A stretch of 64,000 nt of DNA from a bacterium (GTDB lineage: Bacteria; Planctomycetota; UBA1135; UBA2386): the NCBI GenBank assembly GCA_030432695.1, contig JAUILN010000018.1, forward strand, positions 124,001 to 188,000. The letters run 5' to 3'. A program made the position numbers and the translations under genes. Shown here in pieces: positions 25,670 to 34,359 of this stretch (the stretch's first letter is position 1; each line of letters starts with the position of its first letter). The notes under the pieces are model-generated. The model was not told the origin of the DNA and searched no databases. It saw nothing but the letters and a program-made list of their open reading frames with translations.

Positions 25670-28600
25670 TCAGTCCTTCCCGACGCGTTCCGCCACCAGC
25701 CGGAAGCCGAAGCTGTTGTAGGCGTCGGTCTCGGGGTAGGAGAAGTGGTGGCCGAGCGCGAGCTCGTCGGCCTGCGCAGAGAAGTAGTTGGCGCCGTAGA
25801 GGTAGCGGGTCGGGCGGTGGTCGCCGGGCGGGCCGTCGGCGCACCACTCCGACATGCCGCCGCCGAGGTCGAAGATGCCGGGGAGGACCATGTCCATCGG
25901 ATAGGTCATCACGTCTTCGGGGCTGCGCTGTGGGCGGGAGAACTGGCCGTTGGTCCAGGTGGGGCGCAACACGTCGCCGTAGGGGAAGCGCCGCGGGGCG
26001 ACCGAGTCGGCGATCGACCGGTACTCGGCGAGGGTCGGCAGGCGGTAGCGGAACGGCTCGGCGCGCTCCGCGGCGCGGGTGGTCCGCCATGCGGCGTAGG
26101 CCTGGGCGTCGAGCCAGCACACCGAGTACACCGGCCAGTCGGGGTGGGGGGTCTGGTAGCGGAAGGTGCCATCGGCGTCGCGTACGACGTAGCCGCCGCG
26201 TTGGGCATTGCCGGGGTCGCGGGGGATCAACACCGGTCGGGGAGCGGCTTCGTCGATGCGGGCCTGGTTGGCGGGGTCGTTGAGGAACTCCAGGTACTCG
26301 ACACAGGTGACCTCGTGTTCCTGGATCCACAGCGGCGTGTCGTCGGCCGCGGCGGGGGAGTAGAACGCCACGAAGCCGGGTGGTGCCGTATCGGTCGGCG
26401 CGAGCCCGATCGACAGCGTGGTCACTTCACCCGCGGTGATCCGCAGCGACACGACCGCGGTCCGGTGGTTCGGTGCCTGCACCCTCGCGACGTAGTTGCC
26501 CTCTGCTCGCAGGACGTCGGCGATCGGGGTCACGCCGAGTCGGTCGTCGTCGCCGCACAGCAGCGGGTTGGCTTCCAGTCGCAGATCGAGTCCGGCGGGC
26601 GTCGTGACGTCGACCACGCCGACGCCGGGGCGGAACGCTCGCGCCGGTGTGCCCTCCCGGCGCGCGAGATCGAGACCGGTCAGGAACTCGAGGTCGGTGG
26701 TGGTGAAGTCGACCTGCTCCTCGCGCGGCGCGCCGGCCGTGCCGGTCTCCGGCATGATCCACTGCAAGGTGCGCGGGCCGGGACTGCGCTGCGCCTCGAA
26801 GCGAGCCAACGACACCGCGTAGTTGTCGCGCGCCGGCCGGCCGTCGATCGTGAGCAACTCCTCGAGACGCTCGGGATCGTGCGGCGATCGGGTGAGCACG
26901 ACGCCGTGGACCGGGTGGCCGGCGACCTCGAACAGCAGGTCGTCGCGGCGCAGTGGCGGCCGGTCGGCGACCACCCGCAGCAGCACGGCGCCGGGAGCGA
27001 TCTCGCGGGGCCAGCCGCCGGCCGGCCAGGGGAGCATGCGGGACGGTCGGTCGGGAGCGTGGTCGGCGAGGTCGACGATGCGGAGCAGGTCGACCGCGGC
27101 GCCCGCCGGCTCGGTTCGGATGGTCAGGCGTCCCTCGCGGGCCAGCTCGCTGGCGTGACGACCCGCTTCGTCGAGTCGTTCGACCAGCGCGCGCTGGCGC
27201 CGGGCCTCGGCCGTATCCCGCTGTGCGACCGCGCTCCGCCAGCTCTCGAGATGGAATCGGACCTGCAGCTTGGCGGCTTCGGCGGTCGGGCCCACGAGTT
27301 CCTCGGCGCGATCGATCCCGCTGCGGTAGTCGCGGATCGCGCCGTCGAGGTCGAGTTCGAGCTGCCGCAGGCGACCTACCTCGCGGTCCCGTGCGTCCCA
27401 GACCTCCGGCGGGCGATAGCCGCTCAGGAGCTCCTGCCGGTTCGCCTGCAGGCCCGCCGCGAGGGTGTCTCGCTCGACCCGCAGCGTCGCGAAGCGGTCG
27501 AGCGCTGCGCCGGCTGCAGTGAGCGCGTCCCGGCTGCGGAGACTGCGTTCGGCGGCTCGCTCGCGGGCGCTCCACTGCAAGGCCACCGGGACCGCCAGGG
27601 CCGCGAGGAGTACCGCGGCGAGGGCGACCGAGGCCGCGAGGTTGCGGCGGCTCCACATGCGCATCCGCCGCAGGATCCCGGGCGGCCGCGCGCGGATGGC
27701 GCGGAATGCGACGAGCGCGTCGAGGTCCGCGGCGAGTTCCCCGGCATCGGCGTAGCGGCGGGTGGGGTCGGGATCGGTCGCGACCCGGACGATCGTGTCG
27801 AGGTCGACCGAGACCTCCCTGCGGAGCAGTCGTGGCCGCAGCGCCTGACCGTCGAGGACCTCGCGGAGCAGCGCCTCGGCGGTGGTCGCGCGCCGCGGTG
27901 GCGAGCCGGTGAGCAGGTGGTGCAACGTCGCGCCGAGCGAGTAGACGTCGCTCGCTGGTCCGACCTCGACGAGGCTCTGTCGGGCCTGCTCCGGAGCGGT
28001 GTAGGCCAGCGAGCCGAGGAAGGTGCCGGTGCGGGTGAGCGAGGCGCCGTCGGCGTCGCGTGCGAGGCCGAAGTCGAGCAGCTTGGCGCGGCCGTCGGGT
28101 GTGATCCGCACGTTCGAGGGCTTCACGTCGCGGTGGACGATGCCGAGCCGATGTGCGGCGGCGAGGCCGGCGGCCACGTCCCGCGCCAGCGCCACCGCGT
28201 CAGCGATCGCCAGGGGACCGTCGGAGTCGAGCAGCTCGTCGAGGCCCCGGCCCGGCACGAATTCCATCGCCGCGAACAGCACGCCGTCGGCCTCTCCGAA
28301 GTCGAACAGCGTGACCACCCGCGGGTCGTCGATCCGCGCCACCGCCTGCGCCTCGCGGCGGAACCGCTCGATGCTCGCCTCGCGACCCGCCTGGGTCGGC
28401 TGGATGACCTTGAGCGCGACGGCGCGTTCCACCGGCTCCTGGATCGCGAGGTAGACCACGCCCATTCCGCCGCTGCCGATGCGGTGCACGATCCGGTAGC
28501 GGCCGATCCGCTCCGGCTCCGATTCGCGGTCCTCGCCGAGCATGTCGAGCGCCGAGAGCTCGCCGAGGACGCTGCGTAGGCCGTCCGCGTGTTCGGGGTG

Positions 28601-28711
28601 CGCGGCGAGAAGGGACTCGACCTGCTCGTCGTCGCCGCGCTGCGCACGGTCGACGCAGTCGGCGAGGAGGGTCTCGAAGCCGGTTGGCCCGTCTGCTCGG
28701 GGTCCTTCCAT
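25670..28711 (-). CDS. Ser/Thr protein kinase fused to a formylglycine-generating-enzyme-like domain
   Basis: A 1,013-residue protein. The kinase domain (about 72-330) is complete: GSGGMG (79-84), Lys101, HRD (193-195), DVKPSNV, DFG (213-215), and APE (239-241). One membrane helix lies near 352-375 (ASVALAAVLLAALAVPVAL). A coiled, Glu/Arg-rich segment and PDZ/PEGA-like beta domains follow. Residues about 800-1013 form an SUMF1/FGE-like fold (QEHEVTCVEYLEFL, YRLPTLAEYRSIAD, GGGMSEWCADG, FGFRLV). The cysteine needed for formylglycine synthesis in the RGGSW...CR block is not visible, so this domain probably binds ligand. The sigma-factor gene ends 12 nt upstream of the ATG at 28711, so the two form an operon, a pairing often seen in planctomycetes. 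Confidence 0.9.
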   Translation of the reverse strand: MEGPRADGPTGFETLLADCVDRAQRGDDEQVESLLAAHPEHADGLRSVLGELSALDMLGEDRESEPERIGRYRIVHRIGSGGMGVVYLAIQEPVERAVALKVIQPTQAGREASIERFRREAQAVARIDDPRVVTLFDFGEADGVLFAAMEFVPGRGLDELLDSDGPLAIADAVALARDVAAGLAAAHRLGIVHRDVKPSNVRITPDGRAKLLDFGLARDADGASLTRTGTFLGSLAYTAPEQARQSLVEVGPASDVYSLGATLHHLLTGSPPRRATTAEALLREVLDGQALRPRLLRREVSVDLDTIVRVATDPDPTRRYADAGELAADLDALVAFRAIRARPPGILRRMRMWSRRNLAASVALAAVLLAALAVPVALQWSARERAAERSLRSRDALTAAGAALDRFATLRVERDTLAAGLQANRQELLSGYRPPEVWDARDREVGRLRQLELDLDGAIRDYRSGIDRAEELVGPTAEAAKLQVRFHLESWRSAVAQRDTAEARRQRALVERLDEAGRHASELAREGRLTIRTEPAGAAVDLLRIVDLADHAPDRPSRMLPWPAGGWPREIAPGAVLLRVVADRPPLRRDDLLFEVAGHPVHGVVLTRSPHDPERLEELLTIDGRPARDNYAVSLARFEAQRSPGPRTLQWIMPETGTAGAPREEQVDFTTTDLEFLTGLDLARREGTPARAFRPGVGVVDVTTPAGLDLRLEANPLLCGDDDRLGVTPIADVLRAEGNYVARVQAPNHRTAVVSLRITAGEVTTLSIGLAPTDTAPPGFVAFYSPAAADDTPLWIQEHEVTCVEYLEFLNDPANQARIDEAAPRPVLIPRDPGNAQRGGYVVRDADGTFRYQTPHPDWPVYSVCWLDAQAYAAWRTTRAAERAEPFRYRLPTLAEYRSIADSVAPRRFPYGDVLRPTWTNGQFSRPQRSPEDVMTYPMDMVLPGIFDLGGGMSEWCADGPPGDHRPTRYLYGANYFSAQADELALGHHFSYPETDAYNSFGFRLVAERVGKD

Positions 28712-28723
28712 CGGGACCGGATG

Positions 28724-29347
28724 CTATCCCGCGCCGTCGTGCGGCGAGGACCCCTCGGACCCCCGGCCCCGCAATGCGATGCCGAGTCGGGCCACCGCGC
28801 GTGACAGCGCCTTACGCACCGCCACCTCGCTCCTCCCGCTCGCGTCGCCGATCTCGCGGGCCGAGCGACCGACCAGCCGGGACTCGAGGATCAGCTCGCG
28901 GTCGTCCGGCGTCAGCGAGGCCAGCGCCCGCTCGATCCGCAGCAGCTCCTCGTGGCTCGCGGCCTCGCGGCTCGGCGTGCAGAAGCTGGCGAAGCCCTGC
29001 AGCGCGAGGTGCTCTGCGTCATCCGGTCGGGCGTCGGTTTCGCGCGCCGGGTTGCGACGCAGCGCGCCGTGGTGCTCGGCCTTGCGCAGCAGCTTGTTGC
29101 GGGCGACGCCGTAGAGCCACGCGCGGAAGCTGCCGGGGGCCTCGCACTGCACGCCGGCGAGATCCTGCAAAGCCTCGCGGCAGACGGATTGCACCAGGTC
29201 GCCGATCGACTCCCGGCCGCGGACCAGTTCTCCGCAATGGACTCGGAACCAGGCGTGCAGTCCCGGCAGCTCGCGGATCAGGAGCTGCTCGCGGGCCTCG
29301 GCGTCGCCGGCTTGCGCGCGCGCCAGGATCTCGTCCGACGGTTCCAC
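28724..29347 (-). CDS. ECF-type RNA polymerase sigma factor (kinase-associated)
   Basis: A 207-residue sigma-70-like protein. Region 2: GDLVQSVCREALQDL and FRAWLYGVARNKLLRKAEHH. Region 4: LASLTPDDRELILESRLVGRSAREIGDASGRSEVAVRKALSRAVARL. It lies 12 nt upstream of, and on the same strand as, the kinase/FGE fusion, and may be controlled by that kinase (family pattern in planctomycetes; inference here). The start is the GTG at 29347, seven nt after a TATCGT box, so it looks leaderless; no other start lies closer to the conserved region. Confidence 0.88.
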   Translation of the reverse strand: MEPSDEILARAQAGDAEAREQLLIRELPGLHAWFRVHCGELVRGRESIGDLVQSVCREALQDLAGVQCEAPGSFRAWLYGVARNKLLRKAEHHGALRRNPARETDARPDDAEHLALQGFASFCTPSREAASHEELLRIERALASLTPDDRELILESRLVGRSAREIGDASGRSEVAVRKALSRAVARLGIALRGRGSEGSSPHDGAG

Positions 29348-29354
29348 GAGCGAG

Positions 29355-29360
29355 ACGATA
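29355..29360 (-). promoter_or_regulatory. Candidate -10 box of the sigma/kinase operon (leaderless)
   Basis: Minus-strand GCTATCGT with the hexamer TATCGT 7 nt before the GTG at 29347. No conserved -35. Confidence 0.42.
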
Positions 29361-29414
29361 GCCCGCGGCGGGCGGGCGCGGAACCGGCAGTGAGACGACC
29401 ACCTCGGCGCGGAT

Positions 29415-30254
29415 CTACGCCTCTCGCGGCGGCCCGAGCACGCCTTCGTCGATCTTGAAGACGCGGGTCGCGGTCTTCCAGGCGACGTTCTCGAGCTGCT
29501 CGTCGGTGAGTTCCAGCTCGTGCAGCAGCTTGATGTAGGGCTTCATGTGCACCAGCGGCCAATCGGTGCCATACATCAACTGCTTCCCGGGATCACCCAT
29601 GTAGGTGATCATCTCCTTGAGCCGCATCGCCACGTAGCGCTCGAACTTGTATTCGAACTCGCCGAGGGTGAGCCCGGAGATGTCGGCGAACACGTTGTCG
29701 TTCTTGTAGAGGACCTCGGCGGCGTCCTGGAACCACGGATTGCCGAGGTGACACATCACGAACCGCACGTCCGGATAGTCGACGGCCACGTCGTCGACCA
29801 ACAGCGGGTGCGCCATACGCACCTTGGCGGTCTTCGAGTAGGTGTCGCCGGTGTGGATCATCACCGGCACGTCGTGTTTGGCGGCGATCCGGAAGACGCT
29901 CTCCAGCGAAGGGTCGTTGATCGCGTAATGGTCGTAGCCCGGATAGAGCTTGATGCCCTTGACCATCCCGTCGCGGATCCGCTCCTCGAGCGAGAACAGG
30001 TCGGAACGCGCGTCGCCACGCCAGCGCAGGCCCTCGATCACGGTCACCCGCGGACTGTCGGCGAGGGTCTCGAGCAGCTCCTCCACGCTCGGGCGGTCGA
30101 GGTCGACCTTGTAGGAGGTGATCACGACGGCGTGGTCGATGCCGATCTCGTCCATCTTGGAGAACAGGTCCTGCACGTGCTCCACTGTGGGGCGGCGGGT
30201 CGATTCGTGGTAGTTGTTCAGGTGGACATGGACGTCGATCAGATGCCGCGGCAT
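29415..30254 (-). CDS. Amidohydrolase (TIM-barrel metal-dependent hydrolase)
   Basis: A 279-residue amidohydrolase-2 (PF04909-like) protein. Expected metal and catalytic residues are visible: HVH in DVHVHLN at the N-terminus, Lys/Tyr in KLYPGYD, His in MIHTGD, His in CHLGN, and Asp in GTDWP. The family hydrolyses or decarboxylates small cyclic or aromatic compounds; the substrate is not deducible. Length matches the small uronate-type/ACMSD-like members. The ATG at 30254 follows a TACCAT box by 7 nt, suggesting a leaderless message. Divergent from the CobW gene with 56 nt between starts. Confidence 0.88.
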   Translation of the reverse strand: MPRHLIDVHVHLNNYHESTRRPTVEHVQDLFSKMDEIGIDHAVVITSYKVDLDRPSVEELLETLADSPRVTVIEGLRWRGDARSDLFSLEERIRDGMVKGIKLYPGYDHYAINDPSLESVFRIAAKHDVPVMIHTGDTYSKTAKVRMAHPLLVDDVAVDYPDVRFVMCHLGNPWFQDAAEVLYKNDNVFADISGLTLGEFEYKFERYVAMRLKEMITYMGDPGKQLMYGTDWPLVHMKPYIKLLHELELTDEQLENVAWKTATRVFKIDEGVLGPPREA

Positions 30255-30261
30255 GCCCGCG

Positions 30262-30267
30262 ATGGTA
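30262..30267 (-). promoter_or_regulatory. Candidate -10 box of the amidohydrolase gene (leaderless)
   Basis: Minus-strand GCTACCAT; the hexamer TACCAT ends 7 nt before the ATG at 30254. Recurrent pattern in the window. Confidence 0.4.
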
Positions 30268-30310
30268 GCGAAGCCCGCGCATCGTTCGATCGTGCACTCC
30301 GGAGTCGGCG

Positions 30311-31306
30311 ATGACCCGGGACGCGCGGATCCCGCTGCACGTGGTGACCGGGTTCCTCGGCAGCGGCAAGACCGCGCTGGTGCGACACCTGCTCGACGCC
30401 GCCGCGGCGGCGCCTCGCCTCGGCCGGATCGCGGTGCTCGTCAACGAGGTCGGGGAGCTCGGCATCGACCACCACCTGCTGGAGAGTCTCGACGAAGACG
30501 TGCTGATGCTTCCCGGCGGCTGCATCTGTTGCTCGATGCGCGGGGAACTCTACGAGACGATCGACCGGTTGCTCACGCGCCGGCCCGATCGGTTGCTGCT
30601 CGAGACCACTGGCCTCGCCGATCCCGCGCCCTTGCTGCACTCGCTGGGCGCGGACCAGCGGCTCGCGGCGCGCGTACGTCTCGCGAGCGTCGTCGCGGTC
30701 GTCGACTGCCTCAGGATCGAGGATCTCTTCGCCGAGCACGCCGAGGTCCGTCGACAGCTCGAGTTCGCCGACCGGGTGCTGCTGTCGAAGGGTGACCTCG
30801 CTCCCCACCGGCTGGAGGGCGTGCTGGAATGGCTGGCGGAACGGGTTCCGGCTCGCGCGGTGAGGACCGCTTTGGAGGGCGACGTCGATCCGGACTGGGT
30901 GTTCGACGAGGTCGGGTTCAGGGCATCGGGTGCCGGCTTGCGCTGTTGGCTGACCGACACCGCGGCGCTCGAGGACGGCCACGTCGCCTACGCGACTCAC
31001 TCGCTGCGCATCGAGGAGCCCGTGGATCTGCGTGCCCTGCAGCTCTGGCTGCGGCTGGTGACCCAGGTCGATGGGCCTCGGCTCCTGCGCATCAAGGGGC
31101 TGGTCCGATGCGCGCAGACCGGGCACTGCTTCGCGCTGCATGCCGCGGGTCGCTCGATCTCGCCACCGCGGCGCCTTGCGCGACCACCCGATGGACTCGA
31201 CGGCGGCGAGCTGGTGGTGATCGAGCGGGGGCTGCCGCCGCCCGCGGCGCAGGCGCTGTTGGACTCGCTGCGCTCGGCCTGTGCCGCGGAGCGCGGGGAT
31301 CGCTGA
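30311..31306 (+). CDS. CobW/COG0523-family GTP-binding metallochaperone
   Basis: A 331-residue G3E GTPase. Walker A GFLGSGKT at 14-21; an NEVGELGIDHHLL switch-like segment; the metal-binding GCICC motif at 70-74; guanine recognition in LLSKGDL; and a C-terminal CobW_C domain from about residue 215 (AYATHSLRIEEPVDL...). The family loads zinc, cobalt or iron into client enzymes. No Zur box or target metalloenzyme lies immediately beside it. The neighbouring amidohydrolase is a metal enzyme transcribed divergently, a possible client (inference). The next gene ends 4 nt away on the opposite strand. Confidence 0.9.
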   Translation: MTRDARIPLHVVTGFLGSGKTALVRHLLDAAAAAPRLGRIAVLVNEVGELGIDHHLLESLDEDVLMLPGGCICCSMRGELYETIDRLLTRRPDRLLLETTGLADPAPLLHSLGADQRLAARVRLASVVAVVDCLRIEDLFAEHAEVRRQLEFADRVLLSKGDLAPHRLEGVLEWLAERVPARAVRTALEGDVDPDWVFDEVGFRASGAGLRCWLTDTAALEDGHVAYATHSLRIEEPVDLRALQLWLRLVTQVDGPRLLRIKGLVRCAQTGHCFALHAAGRSISPPRRLARPPDGLDGGELVVIERGLPPPAAQALLDSLRSACAAERGDR

Positions 31307-31310
31307 CGCT

Positions 31311-32012
31311 TCAGCTCGCGAGCATGTCGAGCACCCGCTGGCACTCGTCGTCGACCGCGTCCGGGCCCACGCCGGTTCGCATCGCCACGACCTCCCGCAG
31401 GCAGGCCCGGAACTCGCGGCGCGCGCGTCGGTAGGCGTTGTGGACCCGGTCGACCTCGGCGATCCGGAGCCGTGCGGCGATCTTCCGGATCGGCAGGCCG
31501 TCGTGGTGGCGGAGCTGGAGGATCTGGAAGCGGGTTCGTGCCGCCTCGTCGGCCGAATCGGCGCGGTGCTCGTGAAGCCGCGCGGCCTCCTGCACGATCG
31601 CCTGGGCCCAGCAGCGATCGAAGACCCGCGACAGGGCCAGCGCCCGGTCGGGCAGGTCGTCGAGGTGCACGCTCGCGGCCCCACCGCGTTCCAACTCGAA
31701 GGCGCGGCGTTCCTCGACCCGGCGCGCGACGTTCCGCACCACGCCGTAGAGCAGTGCCCGGAAGTCGCCCCGGTCCGCCTCGGCCCGTTCGAGCGCGCCA
31801 CCGGGCTTCATGCACTCGACGAACACCTCCTGGGCCGAGTCGGCTGCATCTCCCAGGAGTGGGCTGCCGCGCCAGCGATGTTCCAGGTAGGCGCGGATCA
31901 GCGGTGCGTAGGTCGCGGCGAATTCGTCGCGTGCCGCCGCCTCGCCCGCGGAAGCGGCTCGCAGGATCGACCAGCGGGTCGGGGTGTCGTTGCTCGCGTG
32001 GTGATCCGTCAA
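31311..32012 (-). CDS. ECF-type RNA polymerase sigma factor, coupled to a beta-lactamase-fold lipoprotein
   Basis: A 233-residue sigma-70-family protein. Region 2: DAADSAQEVFVECMKPGG and DFRALLYGVVRNVARRVEERRA. Region 4: ARTRFQILQLRHHDGLPIRKIAARLRIAEVDRVHNAYRRARRE. I propose the TTG at 32012 as start. It overlaps the preceding stop as TTGA, and the protein then starts TDHHASNDTPTRWSILRAAS, which is typical of planctomycete sigma factors. The longer frame through the upstream gene is an artefact. Coupling to the lipoprotein suggests that the sigma factor reports on it or shares its signal (inference). Confidence 0.85.
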   Translation of the reverse strand: MTDHHASNDTPTRWSILRAASAGEAAARDEFAATYAPLIRAYLEHRWRGSPLLGDAADSAQEVFVECMKPGGALERAEADRGDFRALLYGVVRNVARRVEERRAFELERGGAASVHLDDLPDRALALSRVFDRCWAQAIVQEAARLHEHRADSADEAARTRFQILQLRHHDGLPIRKIAARLRIAEVDRVHNAYRRARREFRACLREVVAMRTGVGPDAVDDECQRVLDMLAS

Positions 32013-33448
32013 CGTGCTGCGCCTTCGGGTTGCCGGCGGAGCACTTCGACGTAGCTGCCGCTGATCGAGTAGACCCACCATCCCGCTGTATCGCCGTCCA
32101 GCAGGAACCACTCGAAGACGTCCGGTGCATCCGCACGTTGGAAACGCATGCCGCCGAGGTGGAGCAGGCGCTCCTGCTCTTCGCCGTCCCGGAGTGCCAG
32201 CAGTTCGCCCCCGTCGATCCGGGCCTCGAAGGTGCGGCTGTCGGAGTAGTAGCCCTCGATCGCCCGGCGCTCGGTCTCCGTGAGCGGTCGACCAGCCGCC
32301 GGCGGCTGGACCGACGACACGCCGAGAACCAGCCTGGCGATCTCTCTTTCGATGGTCATCGCGTGGGGTGTCCCATCGCCGCGCGTGTTGGCGAGGACCG
32401 CGATGTCGAGGCCGACCTCCGGGTACGAATACAGTGCGGCGGACCCGCCTTCGAAGGTGCCCGTGTGCCCGACCTTGCGATGTCCGGCATCGCCGAAGAC
32501 ACCCAGCCGCTGGGCCATGCCGTAGGGGACGCGGGCCGTCGAATGCTCGCCCCGAACCGTCGAAGGACTCCGCATCGCTCGCAGTGAGTCCTCGACGATG
32601 AGACGCCCGTCCCGCAATGCGGACGCCCACTGCAGGAGGTCGAGGACATTGCTGCAGATCGAGCCCTGTCCACCCCACGCGGTCATGTCGATGTGTGGCA
32701 GCGGCGCCACACCATCCGCCGTCCGGTGCAGGCGCTGCGAGCCTGCGGGAAGCGGCGCATCTTCGCACACCAGCATGGAGTGCGAAGAGAGCCGATCGAG
32801 CAGGTGCTCCCTTACATACCGGTCGTAGCGCTGTCCCGAGGCCGCCTCCACGACGAGGCCGAGGGCGAGATAGCCCGGATTGCAGTAGATCCAGGACTCG
32901 CCCTCCGGGAACGCGATCCTGCCGGTTCGGAGTTCGACGTCGCTCAGCAGCTCCTGGCCGTAGCGTGGTCGCGCATAGTCTGCAGGTGGGGCGAACTCGT
33001 CCAGCTCGCCCGCCACGAACCCGGAGGTGTGGCGCAGCAGGTGGTCGAGCGTCGCGTCGGGGAAGTGAGGCGGCAGCCCGGGGACGAACTCGCGCACCCG
33101 TTGATCGAGGGACAGAACCCCTTGCTCGGCGAGCTGCAACACCGCGACCGCCGTGAACTGCTTGCCGATCGACGCGACGTCGTAGATGGTCCTCGCGTCG
33201 ACGGGCACCGAGCGCGTCGCGTCGGCATGGCCGAAGCCGTCCGCGTAGACGACCTGTCCGTGCACCGCGACGCCGATCGACAGGCCGACGATGCCGTCGT
33301 TCTCGACCGATCGTCGGCCGACGGTGGCGATCGCGTCCGAGATCTTCGTACTCCACTGGATCGGCTCGGCGACGCGTGGCGTGGCGGCGCAGCCAGCCAG
33401 GAGGAACGAGAGGCCGACCGAAGTGGACGGGCGCGGGGGTGAGCGCAT
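32009..33448 (-). CDS. Beta-lactamase-fold serine hydrolase, lipoprotein
   Basis: A 479-residue protein of the class C beta-lactamase / penicillin-binding esterase family. The N-terminus is a lipoprotein signal with lipobox LLAGC (Cys20), so it should be anchored to a membrane facing the periplasm. Catalytic motifs are present: SxxK as SIGK (Ser93, Lys96), YxN as YCN in WIYCNPGYLALG, and HTG in KVGHTGTFEGG. A C-terminal lipocalin-like beta domain follows. The family includes D-aminopeptidases, esterases and true lactamases; activity is not predictable. The ATG at 33448 lies 6 nt after a TACGAT box. Its stop overlaps the sigma-factor start (TTGA). Confidence 0.9.
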   Translation of the reverse strand: MRSPPRPSTSVGLSFLLAGCAATPRVAEPIQWSTKISDAIATVGRRSVENDGIVGLSIGVAVHGQVVYADGFGHADATRSVPVDARTIYDVASIGKQFTAVAVLQLAEQGVLSLDQRVREFVPGLPPHFPDATLDHLLRHTSGFVAGELDEFAPPADYARPRYGQELLSDVELRTGRIAFPEGESWIYCNPGYLALGLVVEAASGQRYDRYVREHLLDRLSSHSMLVCEDAPLPAGSQRLHRTADGVAPLPHIDMTAWGGQGSICSNVLDLLQWASALRDGRLIVEDSLRAMRSPSTVRGEHSTARVPYGMAQRLGVFGDAGHRKVGHTGTFEGGSAALYSYPEVGLDIAVLANTRGDGTPHAMTIEREIARLVLGVSSVQPPAAGRPLTETERRAIEGYYSDSRTFEARIDGGELLALRDGEEQERLLHLGGMRFQRADAPDVFEWFLLDGDTAGWWVYSISGSYVEVLRRQPEGAAR

Positions 33449-33454
33449 TCGCGG

Positions 33455-33460
33455 ATCGTA
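33455..33460 (-). promoter_or_regulatory. Candidate -10 box of the serine hydrolase/sigma operon (leaderless)
   Basis: Minus-strand GGTACGAT with hexamer TACGAT 6 nt before the ATG at 33448. Confidence 0.4.
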
Positions 33461-33582
33461 CCGAGTCGAGGGGTTCAAGGTACGGAGTCGGTGCAGGTCT
33501 CCGCGGCCGGGCGGGCCGTCGGAGCGGAATGCGAGTCGGGAGTGTCTCCTGCGGCTGGTCCCCGCCATGCTGGAACAGTCCC

Positions 33583-34341
33583 ATGGTATGCCCTCCGGAG
33601 ACCGAACCGGCACTCTCGGCCCTGGCACTGTTCGGCCTGGGCGTCGCCGCGTTGCTGGTGGGCTTCGTGAAGACCGGGCTGCCGCCGCTGGGGATCCTGA
33701 TCCCGGTGGTCCTCGCGTTGAGCTTCCCGACGCGTGAGTCGGTGGGTGCGTTGCTGCTCTTCCTGGTGGTCGGCGATGTGCTGGCGGTCGTGTTCTATCG
33801 ACGCAATGCGGAGTGGGGCGAACTCGCGCGGCTGATCCTACCGGTCGCCTGCGGCCTGGCTCTCGGCGCCGTCGTGCTCGGTTCGGTCGACGACCGCATG
33901 CTGCGGGTAGTGATCGGCAGCCTGGTTCTCGGCCTCGTCGTGCTGGAGCTGCTGCGCATCTGCTATGCGGGCGAGGTGCGGGTCCAGCAGCCGGTGTTGC
34001 GCCTCGGCCTCGGCACCGCCGCCGGTGCCGCGACCGCGCTGGCCAATGCCGCCGGCCCGATCATGGGCATCTACTTCCTGTCCTCGGGTCTCGACAAAGC
34101 GCGCTTCATGGGCACCACGGCGGTGTTCTTCCTGGCGGTGAACGTCTCGAAGCTGCCGGTCTACGTCGCGCTCGACATGATCCGGTGGCCGTACGTGCGG
34201 GCCTTCGCGCTGCTCTTCCCCATGGTGTTGATCGGTGCATGGGTGGGGCGGAGTTTTCTCGCTTGGATCCCGCAGGAGGCGTTCCGGGCAGCGGTGTTGG
34301 TGCTGACTGCTGCGGCGAGCCTGTCGCTCTTGGTGTTCTGA
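33583..34341 (+). CDS. TauE/SafE-family (sulfite exporter-like) permease
   Basis: A 252-residue integral membrane protein with about eight hydrophobic helices. Family-like segments are GFVKTGLPPLGILIPVVLAL near the start, ALANAAGPIMGIYFLSSGL in the middle, and FRAAVLVLTAAASLSLLVF at the end. TauE/SafE proteins export sulfite, sulfoacetate or related organic anions. The ATG at 33583 (VCPPETEPALSALALFG) precedes the first helix; a longer frame upstream is not protein-like. The FAD oxidoreductase gene begins 18 nt after its stop, so the two probably form an operon. Confidence 0.87.
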   Translation: MVCPPETEPALSALALFGLGVAALLVGFVKTGLPPLGILIPVVLALSFPTRESVGALLLFLVVGDVLAVVFYRRNAEWGELARLILPVACGLALGAVVLGSVDDRMLRVVIGSLVLGLVVLELLRICYAGEVRVQQPVLRLGLGTAAGAATALANAAGPIMGIYFLSSGLDKARFMGTTAVFFLAVNVSKLPVYVALDMIRWPYVRAFALLFPMVLIGAWVGRSFLAWIPQEAFRAAVLVLTAAASLSLLVF

Positions 34342-34359
34342 TTGCTCTGCGTTTCTCCC

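Noticed and set aside
25670..26310. Formylglycine-generating enzyme able to activate the sulfatase at 3212
   Set aside because: The fold is similar, but the catalytic cysteine region is not present and the domain is part of a receptor kinase.
28721..28726. TAGCAT box 9 nt before the kinase start as an eighth leaderless promoter
   Set aside because: Its TAG is the stop codon of the upstream sigma gene in the same operon, so the match is likely coincidental.
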